Source: Acidobacteriota bacterium
GTDB taxonomy: Bacteria; Acidobacteriota; UBA890; WLXD01
Length of the DNA stretch: 64,000 nt
Assembly (NCBI GenBank): GCA_012103255.1
Contig: WLXD01000002.1
Span: forward strand, 434,001-498,000
Direction: 5' to 3'
The notes beneath the pieces were generated by a model. The model saw nothing but the letters and a program-made list of their open reading frames with translations. It had not been told where the DNA came from and did no database searches. Within the stretch, counting starts at the first letter, position 1. Every line of letters starts with the position of its first letter. The position numbers were made by a program, and so were the translations under genes. Below are positions 55,006 to 62,939 of the stretch, one piece after another.

Positions 55006-56339
55006 GCCACGCGTTCCATTGCCGCAAGCACCCGACGCTGCGCCAGCCAGAGGGTCAAGCAACGTCCCACCATGAACAGCGCCATGGCGGCCCACAACAG
55101 GTCATTGTTGCGCTGCCACAGCGCAAGCAGGGCGAGCGGCAAGTAGCAAACGATCGCACTGATCATCATCTGATCGCGCAACACCTTGCCCTCGGTGAGG
55201 CCGATGAAGAGGCCGTCATAGATGAACGCGACGGCGCCAAATAGCAGTACGGGAATCATCCACCCACTGTATCGCCAGGCGATCCCGGCCACGTCCTGGT
55301 GAGAGGTCATCAGGCCGTACAACGGGCCGGGAATCAGGAACATGGCACCCAACACGGGCACGGCGAAGGCAACCCCGGTGAACATCGCGAGGCGAAGAAG
55401 GTGTCGGAGCCCCTTCGTATCGCCGGAACCCTTGTAGATGCCGGCGAGACTCTCGGTGGCAAACGCTGCGCCATCGATCAGGTAAGACGCCACCATCTGC
55501 AACCGGAAAAGGATCGTATTCGCAGCCAGAATTCCCGTTCCCAGGAGCGCACTGAAATTCGTCGAGATCGCGAAGGTGGTCATCAGCACCATCGTGCGGA
55601 CCAGAATGTCGCGATTGAGTCGAACGAGCCCGACAATCCGCGCGCGGTCGAGAACCTGCTCGCGAACCGGCGCCACCACGTGACCGGCACGCAGCACGAG
55701 CACCACGGCGGTCGCAAGCATGAGGTACTGGCTGAGCGCGGTGGCGAGACCCGCCCCGCCGGCCGCCATCCCGAGACGCATGATAAAGAGATAGTCCAAG
55801 CCGACGTTGGCCAGATTGCCAACCAATGTCATCAGGAGCGCTTCGCGGGCGCGTTCGCGTCCGAGAAACCAGCCGAGGAGCACATAGTTGCTGAGCGTGG
55901 CCGGCGCCCCCCAGATACGGGCGAAGAAATAGTCGCGCCCCGCGGCTTCGACGGCTCCGTGCCCCGCAAGCACCGCAAACCCAAGCGCCGCGATGAGTCG
56001 CTGAGCGAGCAGCAGGACAGCAGCGATGAGCAGCGCGAGCACGAGAGCTCGGTAGAGGATCTGCCAGATCTCGGAAGTGTCGTCGCGACCAACGGCCTGC
56101 GCGGTGACCCCGGTCGTCCCCATCCGGAGGAAGCCGAACGACCAGTAGGCGTAGTCGAAGATCACCGCGCCCAGCGCCACCCCGGCCAGAAACGAGATGT
56201 CTGGCAGGTGGCCGAGCATCGCGGTGTCCACCAGGCCGACGAGCGGCACAGTGACATTCGAGATGATGTTCGGCACCGCAAGCCGGAAGAAGCGGCGCCT
56301 CAGTGGGAGCTGGGCCGTATGCATGGCGCCGGTATACAC
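55002..56339 (-). CDS. MATE-family efflux transporter (DinF type)
   Basis: 445 residues with about 12 membrane helices. Family pattern: FFRLAVPNIISNVTVPLVGL, VDTAMLGHLPDISFLAGVAL, and the second half QMVASYLIDGAAFATESLAG, typical of the DinF branch. An ATG six codons downstream is an equally good start. Antiport of cationic or planar compounds is the family role. Upstream of and overlapping trmL. Confidence 0.92.
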   Translation of the reverse strand: MYTGAMHTAQLPLRRRFFRLAVPNIISNVTVPLVGLVDTAMLGHLPDISFLAGVALGAVIFDYAYWSFGFLRMGTTGVTAQAVGRDDTSEIWQILYRALVLALLIAAVLLLAQRLIAALGFAVLAGHGAVEAAGRDYFFARIWGAPATLSNYVLLGWFLGRERAREALLMTLVGNLANVGLDYLFIMRLGMAAGGAGLATALSQYLMLATAVVLVLRAGHVVAPVREQVLDRARIVGLVRLNRDILVRTMVLMTTFAISTNFSALLGTGILAANTILFRLQMVASYLIDGAAFATESLAGIYKGSGDTKGLRHLLRLAMFTGVAFAVPVLGAMFLIPGPLYGLMTSHQDVAGIAWRYSGWMIPVLLFGAVAFIYDGLFIGLTEGKVLRDQMMISAIVCYLPLALLALWQRNNDLLWAAMALFMVGRCLTLWLAQRRVLAAMERVA

Positions 56340-56369
56340 CAGCCGGCGCGCCTCCGCGCGCGGACAGAG

Positions 56370-56406
56370 AAAGGGCCCCGATCGCCGGAGGATGCGACCG
56401 GGGCCC
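56370..56406 (-). terminator. GC-rich stem-loop after the Spy-like gene
   Basis: GGGCCCCG (56373-56380) pairs with CGGGGCCC (56399-56406); on the minus strand it follows the Spy-like gene stop at 56431 and is trailed by TTTCTC. The weak T-tract and 18-base loop make it a moderate candidate. Confidence 0.45.
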
Positions 56407-56430
56407 CGTCAGACGGGTGCGTACCGAGAG

Positions 56431-57363
56431 CTACAGCCCGATGGCCGTGCCTGCGGTTGATTCCTTGTCACCGTCGTCATCGTCTTCGTCGTGACCTTCG
56501 TGCTCTTCGCCGTGGAACCGCCACACGAACGGTTCGCCGTCCTCGGTGTGGAGGTCGAACGTCATGTCGCCAAAGTCGAAGTCACCGAACTCTCCCAGAT
56601 GAAGCCCTTCGAATACCTCATTGAGCTCGTGGCCCCAGGCGTCGGCACTGCCGTCGCGTCGGAACAGCACGCTCGGGCCGTCTCCGCGGAGCATGAACAT
56701 GTTGCCGCGGCTCTCCTCGAAGAGCTCCTTCTGCTCGGGCGTGAGCGAGTCCATGACCTGACGACCCAGTCGCATCTCGGCGATCTCCGCCTGCACGCGG
56801 AGCGTCGCGCGCTGCATCATCAGACCTTCGACGGCGTTCAGGTCCGCCGTACTCCGGTCCTCCATGAGCTCGTCGAGATCGAGATCAATCACCTCGACCT
56901 CGGCGTCGCGCTCGATCTCCGCGCGGCGATGGGCGCGGCGAGCCTGTCGAATCGAGTCACGCTGCTGATCCGTCAGCTCGAGTTCCTCACCCATGGCGAG
57001 AATGCGGTCAGCCGCACCACCGCCGAAGTAACGGCCGGAACGGAGCTCAATACGCGGCGCACGTGCAATACGACCCTGAGCCTGTCCAAGAGCTCGCATG
57101 CCTTCGAGGGCGCGCATCGTTCCGAGACTGCTGCGCAGGCGCGCGGTGCCGGCGAGTGCCTTGGCCGAGGCCAATCGCTTCTCGAGAAGCTCACGCCATT
57201 CGCCGCGGGCGCGCCGCTCCTTTTCTACCTTCTGCTCGTCCTCGGTCTGCTCCTGGCCTACAACGGCATGGACCGTCTCGACCGACGCGACCATGAGGCC
57301 GGCGACAGCCGCCAGGCCAAACAGCACAGCGGCGCCGCGGCCGCGAAGTAGCTTCAACAACAT
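56431..57363 (-). CDS. Spy/CpxP-like periplasmic protein with acidic His-rich tail
   Basis: 310 residues from the ATG at 57363 (MLLKLLRGRGAAVLFGLAAV), preceded by GGAGG; signal peptide or N-terminal anchor to about residue 35. The mature part is highly charged and helical with two LTxxQ motifs (ELELTDQQRDSIRQARRAHR and DSLTPEQKELFEESRGNMF), the mark of Spy/CpxP/ZraP envelope chaperones. The C-terminus is FHGEEHEGHDEDDDDGDKE, a plausible metal-binding tail. Role: envelope stress or metal buffering, by inference. Confidence 0.72.
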   Translation of the reverse strand: MLLKLLRGRGAAVLFGLAAVAGLMVASVETVHAVVGQEQTEDEQKVEKERRARGEWRELLEKRLASAKALAGTARLRSSLGTMRALEGMRALGQAQGRIARAPRIELRSGRYFGGGAADRILAMGEELELTDQQRDSIRQARRAHRRAEIERDAEVEVIDLDLDELMEDRSTADLNAVEGLMMQRATLRVQAEIAEMRLGRQVMDSLTPEQKELFEESRGNMFMLRGDGPSVLFRRDGSADAWGHELNEVFEGLHLGEFGDFDFGDMTFDLHTEDGEPFVWRFHGEEHEGHDEDDDDGDKESTAGTAIGL

Positions 57364-57453
57364 CTGATGACCTCCAAGGGTCGTGTTCGGGGGCACAGCC
57401 GCTTACTAGGGAGTTAGAGTCGCCGAGCCGCAGAAAAGTCGTATCCTCGGGCC

Positions 57454-58035
57454 ATGACCTCCCGTTTTCTTGTCGCAGCCGTCACGCTCCTGATCGCCAC
57501 AACGGGCTGGCCCCAGGACGATCGCGAACCGCTCGTCACAGTCAGCCTTGGCTCAGACGACTTCACCGTCGGGCGTCCCTACGCCTGGCGACAGGGAATC
57601 AGCGACGGGCCGGCCGTGCTGCAGCACTACATCGGCAGTGGCGACGGATTCCCGCATTTCACCGCGATGGCAGACGCCGACGCCGCACTCCCGAAGGACA
57701 CCAACTCCGCTCGGCTGCAGGATGCCGTGGAGGAACTGTTCGACACGCTCACGGCTAACGATGAAATCCATGAGACGGGTTGGACAGAGATCAACGACCT
57801 TCGGGTGCACTCTTCGTTGGCAACGCGATCGTCGGTGGCGGGCGCCATCACCCGCCGTCGTCTCGTCTTCACTCACGAGGGCGTTCCGTACGTGCTCGTC
57901 TGGGCCGACTATGCGAGCCGATACGACTCCATCGCCGAGCTCGTCGAAACTTGCGTGCAGAGCCTTGGGCGACCGCAGGGCAGCGTGGCCGACGCGGCGC
58001 CCGCCGCGAACGCGAGAGCACTGAGTGCTGAGTAG
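57454..58035 (+). CDS. Secreted protein of unknown function
   Basis: 193 residues with an N-terminal signal peptide (FLVAAVTLLIATTGWPQDD). The mature part is mixed alpha/beta (VTVSLGSDDFTVGRPYAW, FPHFTAMADADAALPKDTNS, RRRLVFTHEGVPYVLVWADY). I recognise no family. The end overlaps the GTG of the penicillin acylase gene by 11 bp, so the two are probably made together; it may assist or accompany the acylase. Confidence 0.7.
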   Translation: MTSRFLVAAVTLLIATTGWPQDDREPLVTVSLGSDDFTVGRPYAWRQGISDGPAVLQHYIGSGDGFPHFTAMADADAALPKDTNSARLQDAVEELFDTLTANDEIHETGWTEINDLRVHSSLATRSSVAGAITRRRLVFTHEGVPYVLVWADYASRYDSIAELVETCVQSLGRPQGSVADAAPAANARALSAE

Positions 58036-60394
58036 ACGCGGCCGCTGGATCCTCGCGAGCGCGTTGCTCATCTCGGTGGCGGGTGCCTGGTGGGTGGCGG
58101 CGTTCGTTCGCTCCGGTCTCCCGCAGCGCGAAGGACAGGCGCTCCTGAGGGAGCTCACGGGCGAAGTGACCGTGCACTTCGACGAGTGGGCCGTGCCACA
58201 CGTCCAGGCACAGAGCGTCGCAGACCTCGCCCGCGCAATCGGCTACCTGCATGCAAACGAAAGGCTGCTCCAGCTCGAACTCGGCCGTCGCATGGCCTCT
58301 GGTCGTCTCTCGGAAGTGGTTGGCGACATCGCCCTCCCATCCGACCGTTACTACGTTGGACTGGGCATGCGGCGCTATGCCCAGGCGCATCTCGCGAGCG
58401 CCGGAGCAGAAACTCGGCAAGTACTCGATGCCTACGCAGAGGGCGTCAACGCGTGGCTCGCGAGTCGCGATGGCGATCTGCCCCCGGAACTCCGCGTCCT
58501 GGGCGTCCGTCCGGCGCCCTGGAGGCCGATCGACAGCATTTATCTGCAGCTGCAACTCGCTCACGACCTGTCGTTCTTTCAGGGCATTCCCGAACTCGGT
58601 CGTCTGGAGCTGCTCGGAAGCCTGGGCCCTGAGCGCTTCGCCGATCTGACCGGACTCGGACCCGAGCACCAGCATCCAGCGCTGGCGACCCTTGAACTGG
58701 GAGGTGAAACTCCCGCTGGCCCATCACTGCCGCGGCTCGCAGCGCTGCCCTGGTTTCCCCCGATCGAGAGTCCGGGCTCCAATAACTGGGCGCTCGGTCG
58801 TACGCGGACCGCCGAGAGTCGAGCGATTGTCGCCAATGACCCGCACCTTCCACTCAGCCTACCCTCGGTCTGGTACCAAGTAAGCGCCCACGCGCCGGGC
58901 TATTCGGCGCAGGGTTTCACGCTCCCTGGCTTTCCAGTTGTTGTGCTCGGCCAGGGCCCCTATGTGGCCTGGGCTTTCACCAATGTGATGCTCGATGATC
59001 ACGACGTGTTTCTGGAAGACGTCAGCATCGACAGCACTCGCGTCCGGCGTGGCGACGCATGGCTCGAGGTCGAAAGCACCGAGGCGTCCATCGCCCGATC
59101 GGGGGCCGAACCGGAGGTTCTGACGGTTCGATTCACCGACGTCGGAGTGCTGCGAATGGCGGACCCCGAGCTGGGCGTCCCTGCCTATTCCCTCGCCTGG
59201 ACGGGAGCTGTCGGGGGCGACATGCTCGCCAGCGCCTTCGCCCGCGCGCGCGCGCGCACCGTGGACGACCTTTCCGGAAAGTTCGAGGGATGGATCGCGC
59301 CAGCCCAGAACGTCGTGGCGGCCGACCGATACGGTGACCTCTTCTTCACGGCGGCGGGGCGAGTTCCTGACCGGGCCGAGACCACCGGCCGCCTCCCTGC
59401 GCCCGGTTGGGACCCCGGTACACACTGGGCCGGGCTCTTGCCGCAGATCGGCAACCGCACGCGCGTACGGCCGGAGTCGGATTGGATCATCACCGCCAAC
59501 GCCGCTCTGGAAGGTTCGGTCGGCCCAGACCGGCAGCCGCTGCCGTCGGCCGACTTCGACACGTCGCACCGCATGCGGCGGATCGCTGAGTTGCTCGCCG
59601 AGCGCAGCGACTGGAGCTTGGCCGACATGCCCTCGGTTCAGATGGACGTCCGGTCGTCGTACGCCAGCGAAGTTCTCGATCTCGTAGCCGGCACATCGTT
59701 CGACGGCCGAGCGGCCGAAGGCTGGAGCATCCTGTCGACCTGGGATCGCACGATGCAAGGAACCGGTGGAGCGCTGCTCTTCACGCTGTTCGAACGACAC
59801 TTGCACGCGACGATTCTCGACGAAGTGGCCGCGGTGGACGTCGGCCGCATCGACATGAAGAAACGACTCCTTCGCATCCTGCGTGGCGTCGCGTCCGAGG
59901 AGTGGTTCGACGTGGTCGCGACTCCGACTACCGAGAGCCGCGAGGAAACGTTGCAGGTGACTCTAGCCGCAGCCTTTGACGAGGCCGTGCGACAGTGGGG
60001 AGACGACCCGAACGGCTGGGAATACGGAGCCATCCACCAGCTGCACCTACAGAACCCTCTCGGCACGTTGCCAGTGGTTGGCCGGCTGCTCAACCGCGGC
60101 CCGCTGCCGTGGCCAGGCTCCGACACCACGGTCGCAGCCTTCGGGACCGGCCGAGGAGACGACTGGCAGCAGATCGCGTTTGGCCCATCGATGCGCTGGA
60201 TCTCGGATCCCGCGGATCCTGACCGGAGTCTGGTGATACTGCCTGGAGGCCAGGCCGGCCACCCACGCGACGCCCACTACGCAGATCAACTCGATGCGTA
60301 TGGCAGGGGCGAAGTCCGGAGCGTGATCTGGAGTGCAGACCGGGCAGAACAAGAGGCCGCGTCTACGTTGCGTCTCGTGCCCGAGGGACGCTAG
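58025..60394 (+). CDS. Penicillin-acylase family Ntn hydrolase
   Basis: 789 residues from GTG. N-terminal anchor or signal (WILASALLISVAGAWWVAAF), alpha-chain region (VTVHFDEWAVPHVQAQSVAD, GYLHANERLLQLELGRRMAS), and the autocatalytic cleavage site PGSNNWALG, giving Ser252 as the new N-terminal nucleophile of the beta chain. Later segments ANDPHLPLSLPSVWYQVSAH and FPVVVLGQGPYVAWAFTNVM carry the substrate pocket and oxyanion Asn. Such enzymes hydrolyse acyl amides (penicillins, acyl-homoserine lactones or lipopeptides). Periplasmic. Its stop overlaps that of the convergent MerR-like gene. Confidence 0.92.
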   Translation: MLSRRGRWILASALLISVAGAWWVAAFVRSGLPQREGQALLRELTGEVTVHFDEWAVPHVQAQSVADLARAIGYLHANERLLQLELGRRMASGRLSEVVGDIALPSDRYYVGLGMRRYAQAHLASAGAETRQVLDAYAEGVNAWLASRDGDLPPELRVLGVRPAPWRPIDSIYLQLQLAHDLSFFQGIPELGRLELLGSLGPERFADLTGLGPEHQHPALATLELGGETPAGPSLPRLAALPWFPPIESPGSNNWALGRTRTAESRAIVANDPHLPLSLPSVWYQVSAHAPGYSAQGFTLPGFPVVVLGQGPYVAWAFTNVMLDDHDVFLEDVSIDSTRVRRGDAWLEVESTEASIARSGAEPEVLTVRFTDVGVLRMADPELGVPAYSLAWTGAVGGDMLASAFARARARTVDDLSGKFEGWIAPAQNVVAADRYGDLFFTAAGRVPDRAETTGRLPAPGWDPGTHWAGLLPQIGNRTRVRPESDWIITANAALEGSVGPDRQPLPSADFDTSHRMRRIAELLAERSDWSLADMPSVQMDVRSSYASEVLDLVAGTSFDGRAAEGWSILSTWDRTMQGTGGALLFTLFERHLHATILDEVAAVDVGRIDMKKRLLRILRGVASEEWFDVVATPTTESREETLQVTLAAAFDEAVRQWGDDPNGWEYGAIHQLHLQNPLGTLPVVGRLLNRGPLPWPGSDTTVAAFGTGRGDDWQQIAFGPSMRWISDPADPDRSLVILPGGQAGHPRDAHYADQLDAYGRGEVRSVIWSADRAEQEAASTLRLVPEGR

Positions 60395-61272
60395 CGCGCG
60401 ACCGATTCCTCGATTCGCTCGGCGGCAGCCACCAGTGACTGTGGCAGGTGCACGCCCGGAATCTGCGGGGCGTCGCGCCGGGTCAGCACGGAGCCACCAA
60501 CGAAGAGCTGCGACGGAAGTCGACTTGCGACGATCGCCCGAGCGCACCGGTTGACGTTCCCAGGGCTAGCCCGCCGGGTTCCCACGATCGCGATCGCATC
60601 GGGACTCAACTGCTTCGCGGCTTCGATCAGGCAGTGACAGTTCACTGACCGCCCCACGAAGTACACCTTGAGTTCCACGAGCCGCAGCAGGAGATTGAGC
60701 GCCATGGCGGCCAGGTCATACTCGTCGTCTTCGGAAGACGCCAGCAAGATCGTGCCCCGTGGCTGCTCGACCGGGCCCAGCTTTACCGTCTCTGCGGACA
60801 GCAGAGCGCGGACAGTCTCCATGGCATAGCGCATGTGTGCGATCGACAGGCGCGCCTCGCCCCAGTCACGGTTCAGACGCCGCATGCTCGGGAAGACGAC
60901 CCGTTCCATGGTCGGGGCCCAGCCACTCGAGAACACCGAGTCGCGCACAACCCGCACCATCCAGCCCTCATCGATGTCATGGGCCTTCTGCACGAACAGG
61001 TCGACAAGCGGGTTGGCGCGCTGAGGAGTAACCGGCTCCGGCCGCTGCTCGGGCCCCTCAGTGCTCGCCGCATCAGCGGCCTCGCCCGCAGACATGCCGG
61101 AATCGATCAGCGCAGACATCCGTCGAATGACGTAGAGATCGTCATCCGTGAACTTGCGATGACCACTGGCCGAACGGTTCGGCTGCGGAATTCCGTAGCG
61201 CCGCTCCCACGTCCTCAGGCGGCCTTCCGTGACGCCTGTGGCCATTGCGGCGGCCTTGATCGAGTACTGCAT
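60391..61272 (-). CDS. MerR-type regulator with B12-binding-like domain (CarH/LitR architecture)
   Basis: 293 residues from the ATG at 61272 (MQYSIKAAAMATGVTEGRLR). Residues 3-70 are the MerR winged helix (TWERRYGIPQPNRSASGHRK), about 85-165 a helical bundle, and about 172-288 a Rossmann-like cobalamin-binding fold. In CarH/LitR proteins the cofactor is held by DxHxxG and by Wx9EH. Here the first reads DEYDLA (Tyr185 for His, Ala188 for Gly), and after Trp137 the EH pair is not found. So B12 binding, and light sensing with it, is doubtful. Probably a repressor of its divergent neighbour. Possibly leaderless. Confidence 0.88.
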   Translation of the reverse strand: MQYSIKAAAMATGVTEGRLRTWERRYGIPQPNRSASGHRKFTDDDLYVIRRMSALIDSGMSAGEAADAASTEGPEQRPEPVTPQRANPLVDLFVQKAHDIDEGWMVRVVRDSVFSSGWAPTMERVVFPSMRRLNRDWGEARLSIAHMRYAMETVRALLSAETVKLGPVEQPRGTILLASSEDDEYDLAAMALNLLLRLVELKVYFVGRSVNCHCLIEAAKQLSPDAIAIVGTRRASPGNVNRCARAIVASRLPSQLFVGGSVLTRRDAPQIPGVHLPQSLVAAAERIEESVAR

Positions 61273-61389
61273 GGAGGAAAATATATTTCTTATCCAAAAA
61301 TTGCGCAACGGGGGTTGTTTTCTTATGCACAACTTTTGTATAACTACGTCAACCCATTCGGACAACAAACGAATAAGTGAGAGAGACCC
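61273..61389. promoter_or_regulatory. Divergent promoter region MerR-like / small gene
   Basis: 117 AT-rich bases. Minus strand: TTGCGC, 17 bases, TATATT, then 7 bases to the MerR ATG, which suggests a leaderless transcript. Plus strand: TTGTTT, 18 bases, TATAAC for the small gene. A TTGCGCAA palindrome sits between. CTTATGC and ACTTTT (61322-61336) repeat those at 34487-34502 before the sugar operon. Confidence 0.6.
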
Positions 61390-61743
61390 ATGGCCATGGC
61401 CACTTCCGACTTCTTGGACCGCTACGTGGATTTTGAGATCGACGGTCGCGAGACGGACTCCATCGAAGAGCATGACGTCGAGTCCTGCCGCCAGATGTAC
61501 CTGTCGATCATCGAACTGGCCGTGAACGACTATCGCTTCCTGCAGCGTATGGCCGGTCAGGAGCGCAAGCCCCGCTACGACCGTAAGAAGCTCCGCCAGA
61601 TGACCGAAGATGGTGATCCGCGCGAGTTCTTCGCCAGCCGCTGGTTCGAGGAAGTCTGCAACTACGTAGGTGTGCAGCCCCAGCTCATCCGTGAGCGCCT
61701 CGAGGACGAGAACGAAGAGCTCGCCCGCGAACTGGTGGCTTAA
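61390..61743 (+). CDS. Small acidic helical protein of unknown function
   Basis: 117 residues (MAMATSDFLDRYVDFEIDGR); an ATG two codons downstream is an alternative start. Mostly helical, rich in Glu/Arg, no signal or membrane helix, so cytoplasmic. The C-terminal segment SRWFEEVCNYVGVQPQLIRERL resembles a motif (Trp/Phe-x-x-x-Cys-x-x-x-Gly-x-x-Pro-x-x-x-Arg) found in small phage-associated proteins; this recollection is unverified. Divergent from the MerR-like regulator, followed by a strong terminator, so it is a monocistronic unit and the prime target of that regulator. Confidence 0.8.
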   Translation: MAMATSDFLDRYVDFEIDGRETDSIEEHDVESCRQMYLSIIELAVNDYRFLQRMAGQERKPRYDRKKLRQMTEDGDPREFFASRWFEEVCNYVGVQPQLIRERLEDENEELARELVA

Positions 61744-61761
61744 GCGCCGCTCTCCGCTAAG

Positions 61762-61796
61762 AGACCCCGTCGGCAGGCGCCGACGGGGTCTTTTTG
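61762..61796 (+). terminator. Strong intrinsic terminator
   Basis: GACCCCGTCGGC (61763-61774) and GCCGACGGGGTC (61779-61790) pair perfectly around AGGC, followed by TTTTTG. It closes the small gene at 61390-61743. Confidence 0.93.
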
Positions 61797-61835
61797 TTTG
61801 TCCGCTGTAATGAGTGTGCCGGGCTACCTAGTGCT

Positions 61836-62936
61836 TCACCCGCCCAGCAGGATCTCCTCGATCAGGTCCAGTGCACGCGGATCACCGGACTGCCCGAGCC
61901 AGAACAACGCCTGCTTCCGCACCTCCGGGTTGTCGTGCGTCCGCGCGATTCGAATAAGCAGCGGCACGCCTTCGTCGACAGGAAGCTGACTCAGCCCGAA
62001 CACCGCCGCGCGCTTGATCTCGGTATCGGGATCGTCGAGTGCGTTCTCCAGCGCTGCCGTCGCCCGTTCTCCGGCGCGATGTCCAAGCCACATCAACGCC
62101 GAGCGGCGCGTTGGGATCGACTCGTCCTGGCGGGCGATCTGGATCAACAAATCAACCGCCTCCGGCTGCTCGGAGATGTGCGCTGCGAACACGGCGCGAT
62201 CACGGATCGTGTCGTCGGGGTCGCTCCGCGCCAGCCGCGCAATGGTCGACCACCCCTCCTGACTGCGTTCCGCGCCGAGCCAGAAGATTGCCTGCTCGCG
62301 GAGCTTGCGGGGATGCCTGCCTTCCGCCCAGCCCACAACGCGGGCTAGTGCGGCCGGCCCCGCGTGCATCGCCACCGCGGCGACGGCCCCATCTTCGTGT
62401 TCTCCGCCGGTCTCCGCCACGTCGACCAACCACGCCAGGCTCTCGGCAGCGGCAACATCGTCCAACCAGGTTACGTTCTGTCCGGTCGCGTCGATCGTGC
62501 AGCTCGACTTGAACGTGGCAACACGGTCGAGCTCTCCTCCCTCGAAACGGAGCATGACGCGAATCGCCGCCGGGGGCTCGAGCACAACCGCATCGTCCTC
62601 GCGCGCCGTGTTCCAGTGAAAATTGCGCTCACGGTCCAGCGAACAAACGCCGCAAACCCGATCCCCATGATCGTCCTCGTGCATGCAGCACATGCCGCTG
62701 TCGGCGGACACGGCCGGAACGGAGTAGCCGACCCAGATCACGTCTGCGTTGCGCCTGATCCGCTGCAGGGCCGCGGGCAGATCAGAGCCCGAACTGCGGC
62801 TGACCGATCCGTTCTCGATGCCGTCCGGTCCGAGGAGCGGCCCGGCTTGCGGGATGGCGGCGTCGGCCACCATCCCGCCGCCCAGCAACAGCGCCAGGCC
62901 CACGACTCGTACCCATAGTGCTCGCGATGACGACAT
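61836..62936 (-). CDS. Exported HEAT-repeat protein with N-terminal Cys cluster
   Basis: 366 residues. Signal peptide VVGLALLLGGGMVADAA. A Cys-rich segment follows (MCCMHEDDHGDRVCGVCS, near residues 82-99), then from about residue 200 five or more HEAT repeats (REQAIFWLGAERSQEG, RDRAVFAAHISEQPEAVDLL, TRRSALMWLGHRAGERATAA, KRAAVFGLSQLPVDEGVPLL, RKQALFWLGQSGDPRALDLI). Periplasmic scaffold by pattern; the Cys/His cluster could bind metal. It starts 3 bp after the other HEAT gene ends, so the two are one operon. Function unknown. Confidence 0.8.
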   Translation of the reverse strand: MSSSRALWVRVVGLALLLGGGMVADAAIPQAGPLLGPDGIENGSVSRSSGSDLPAALQRIRRNADVIWVGYSVPAVSADSGMCCMHEDDHGDRVCGVCSLDRERNFHWNTAREDDAVVLEPPAAIRVMLRFEGGELDRVATFKSSCTIDATGQNVTWLDDVAAAESLAWLVDVAETGGEHEDGAVAAVAMHAGPAALARVVGWAEGRHPRKLREQAIFWLGAERSQEGWSTIARLARSDPDDTIRDRAVFAAHISEQPEAVDLLIQIARQDESIPTRRSALMWLGHRAGERATAALENALDDPDTEIKRAAVFGLSQLPVDEGVPLLIRIARTHDNPEVRKQALFWLGQSGDPRALDLIEEILLGG

Positions 62937-62939
62937 CGG

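Noticed and set aside
55299-56624. 441-codon frame opposite the MATE gene
   Set aside because: Hydrophilic nonsense composition; it runs through the terminator at 56370-56406.
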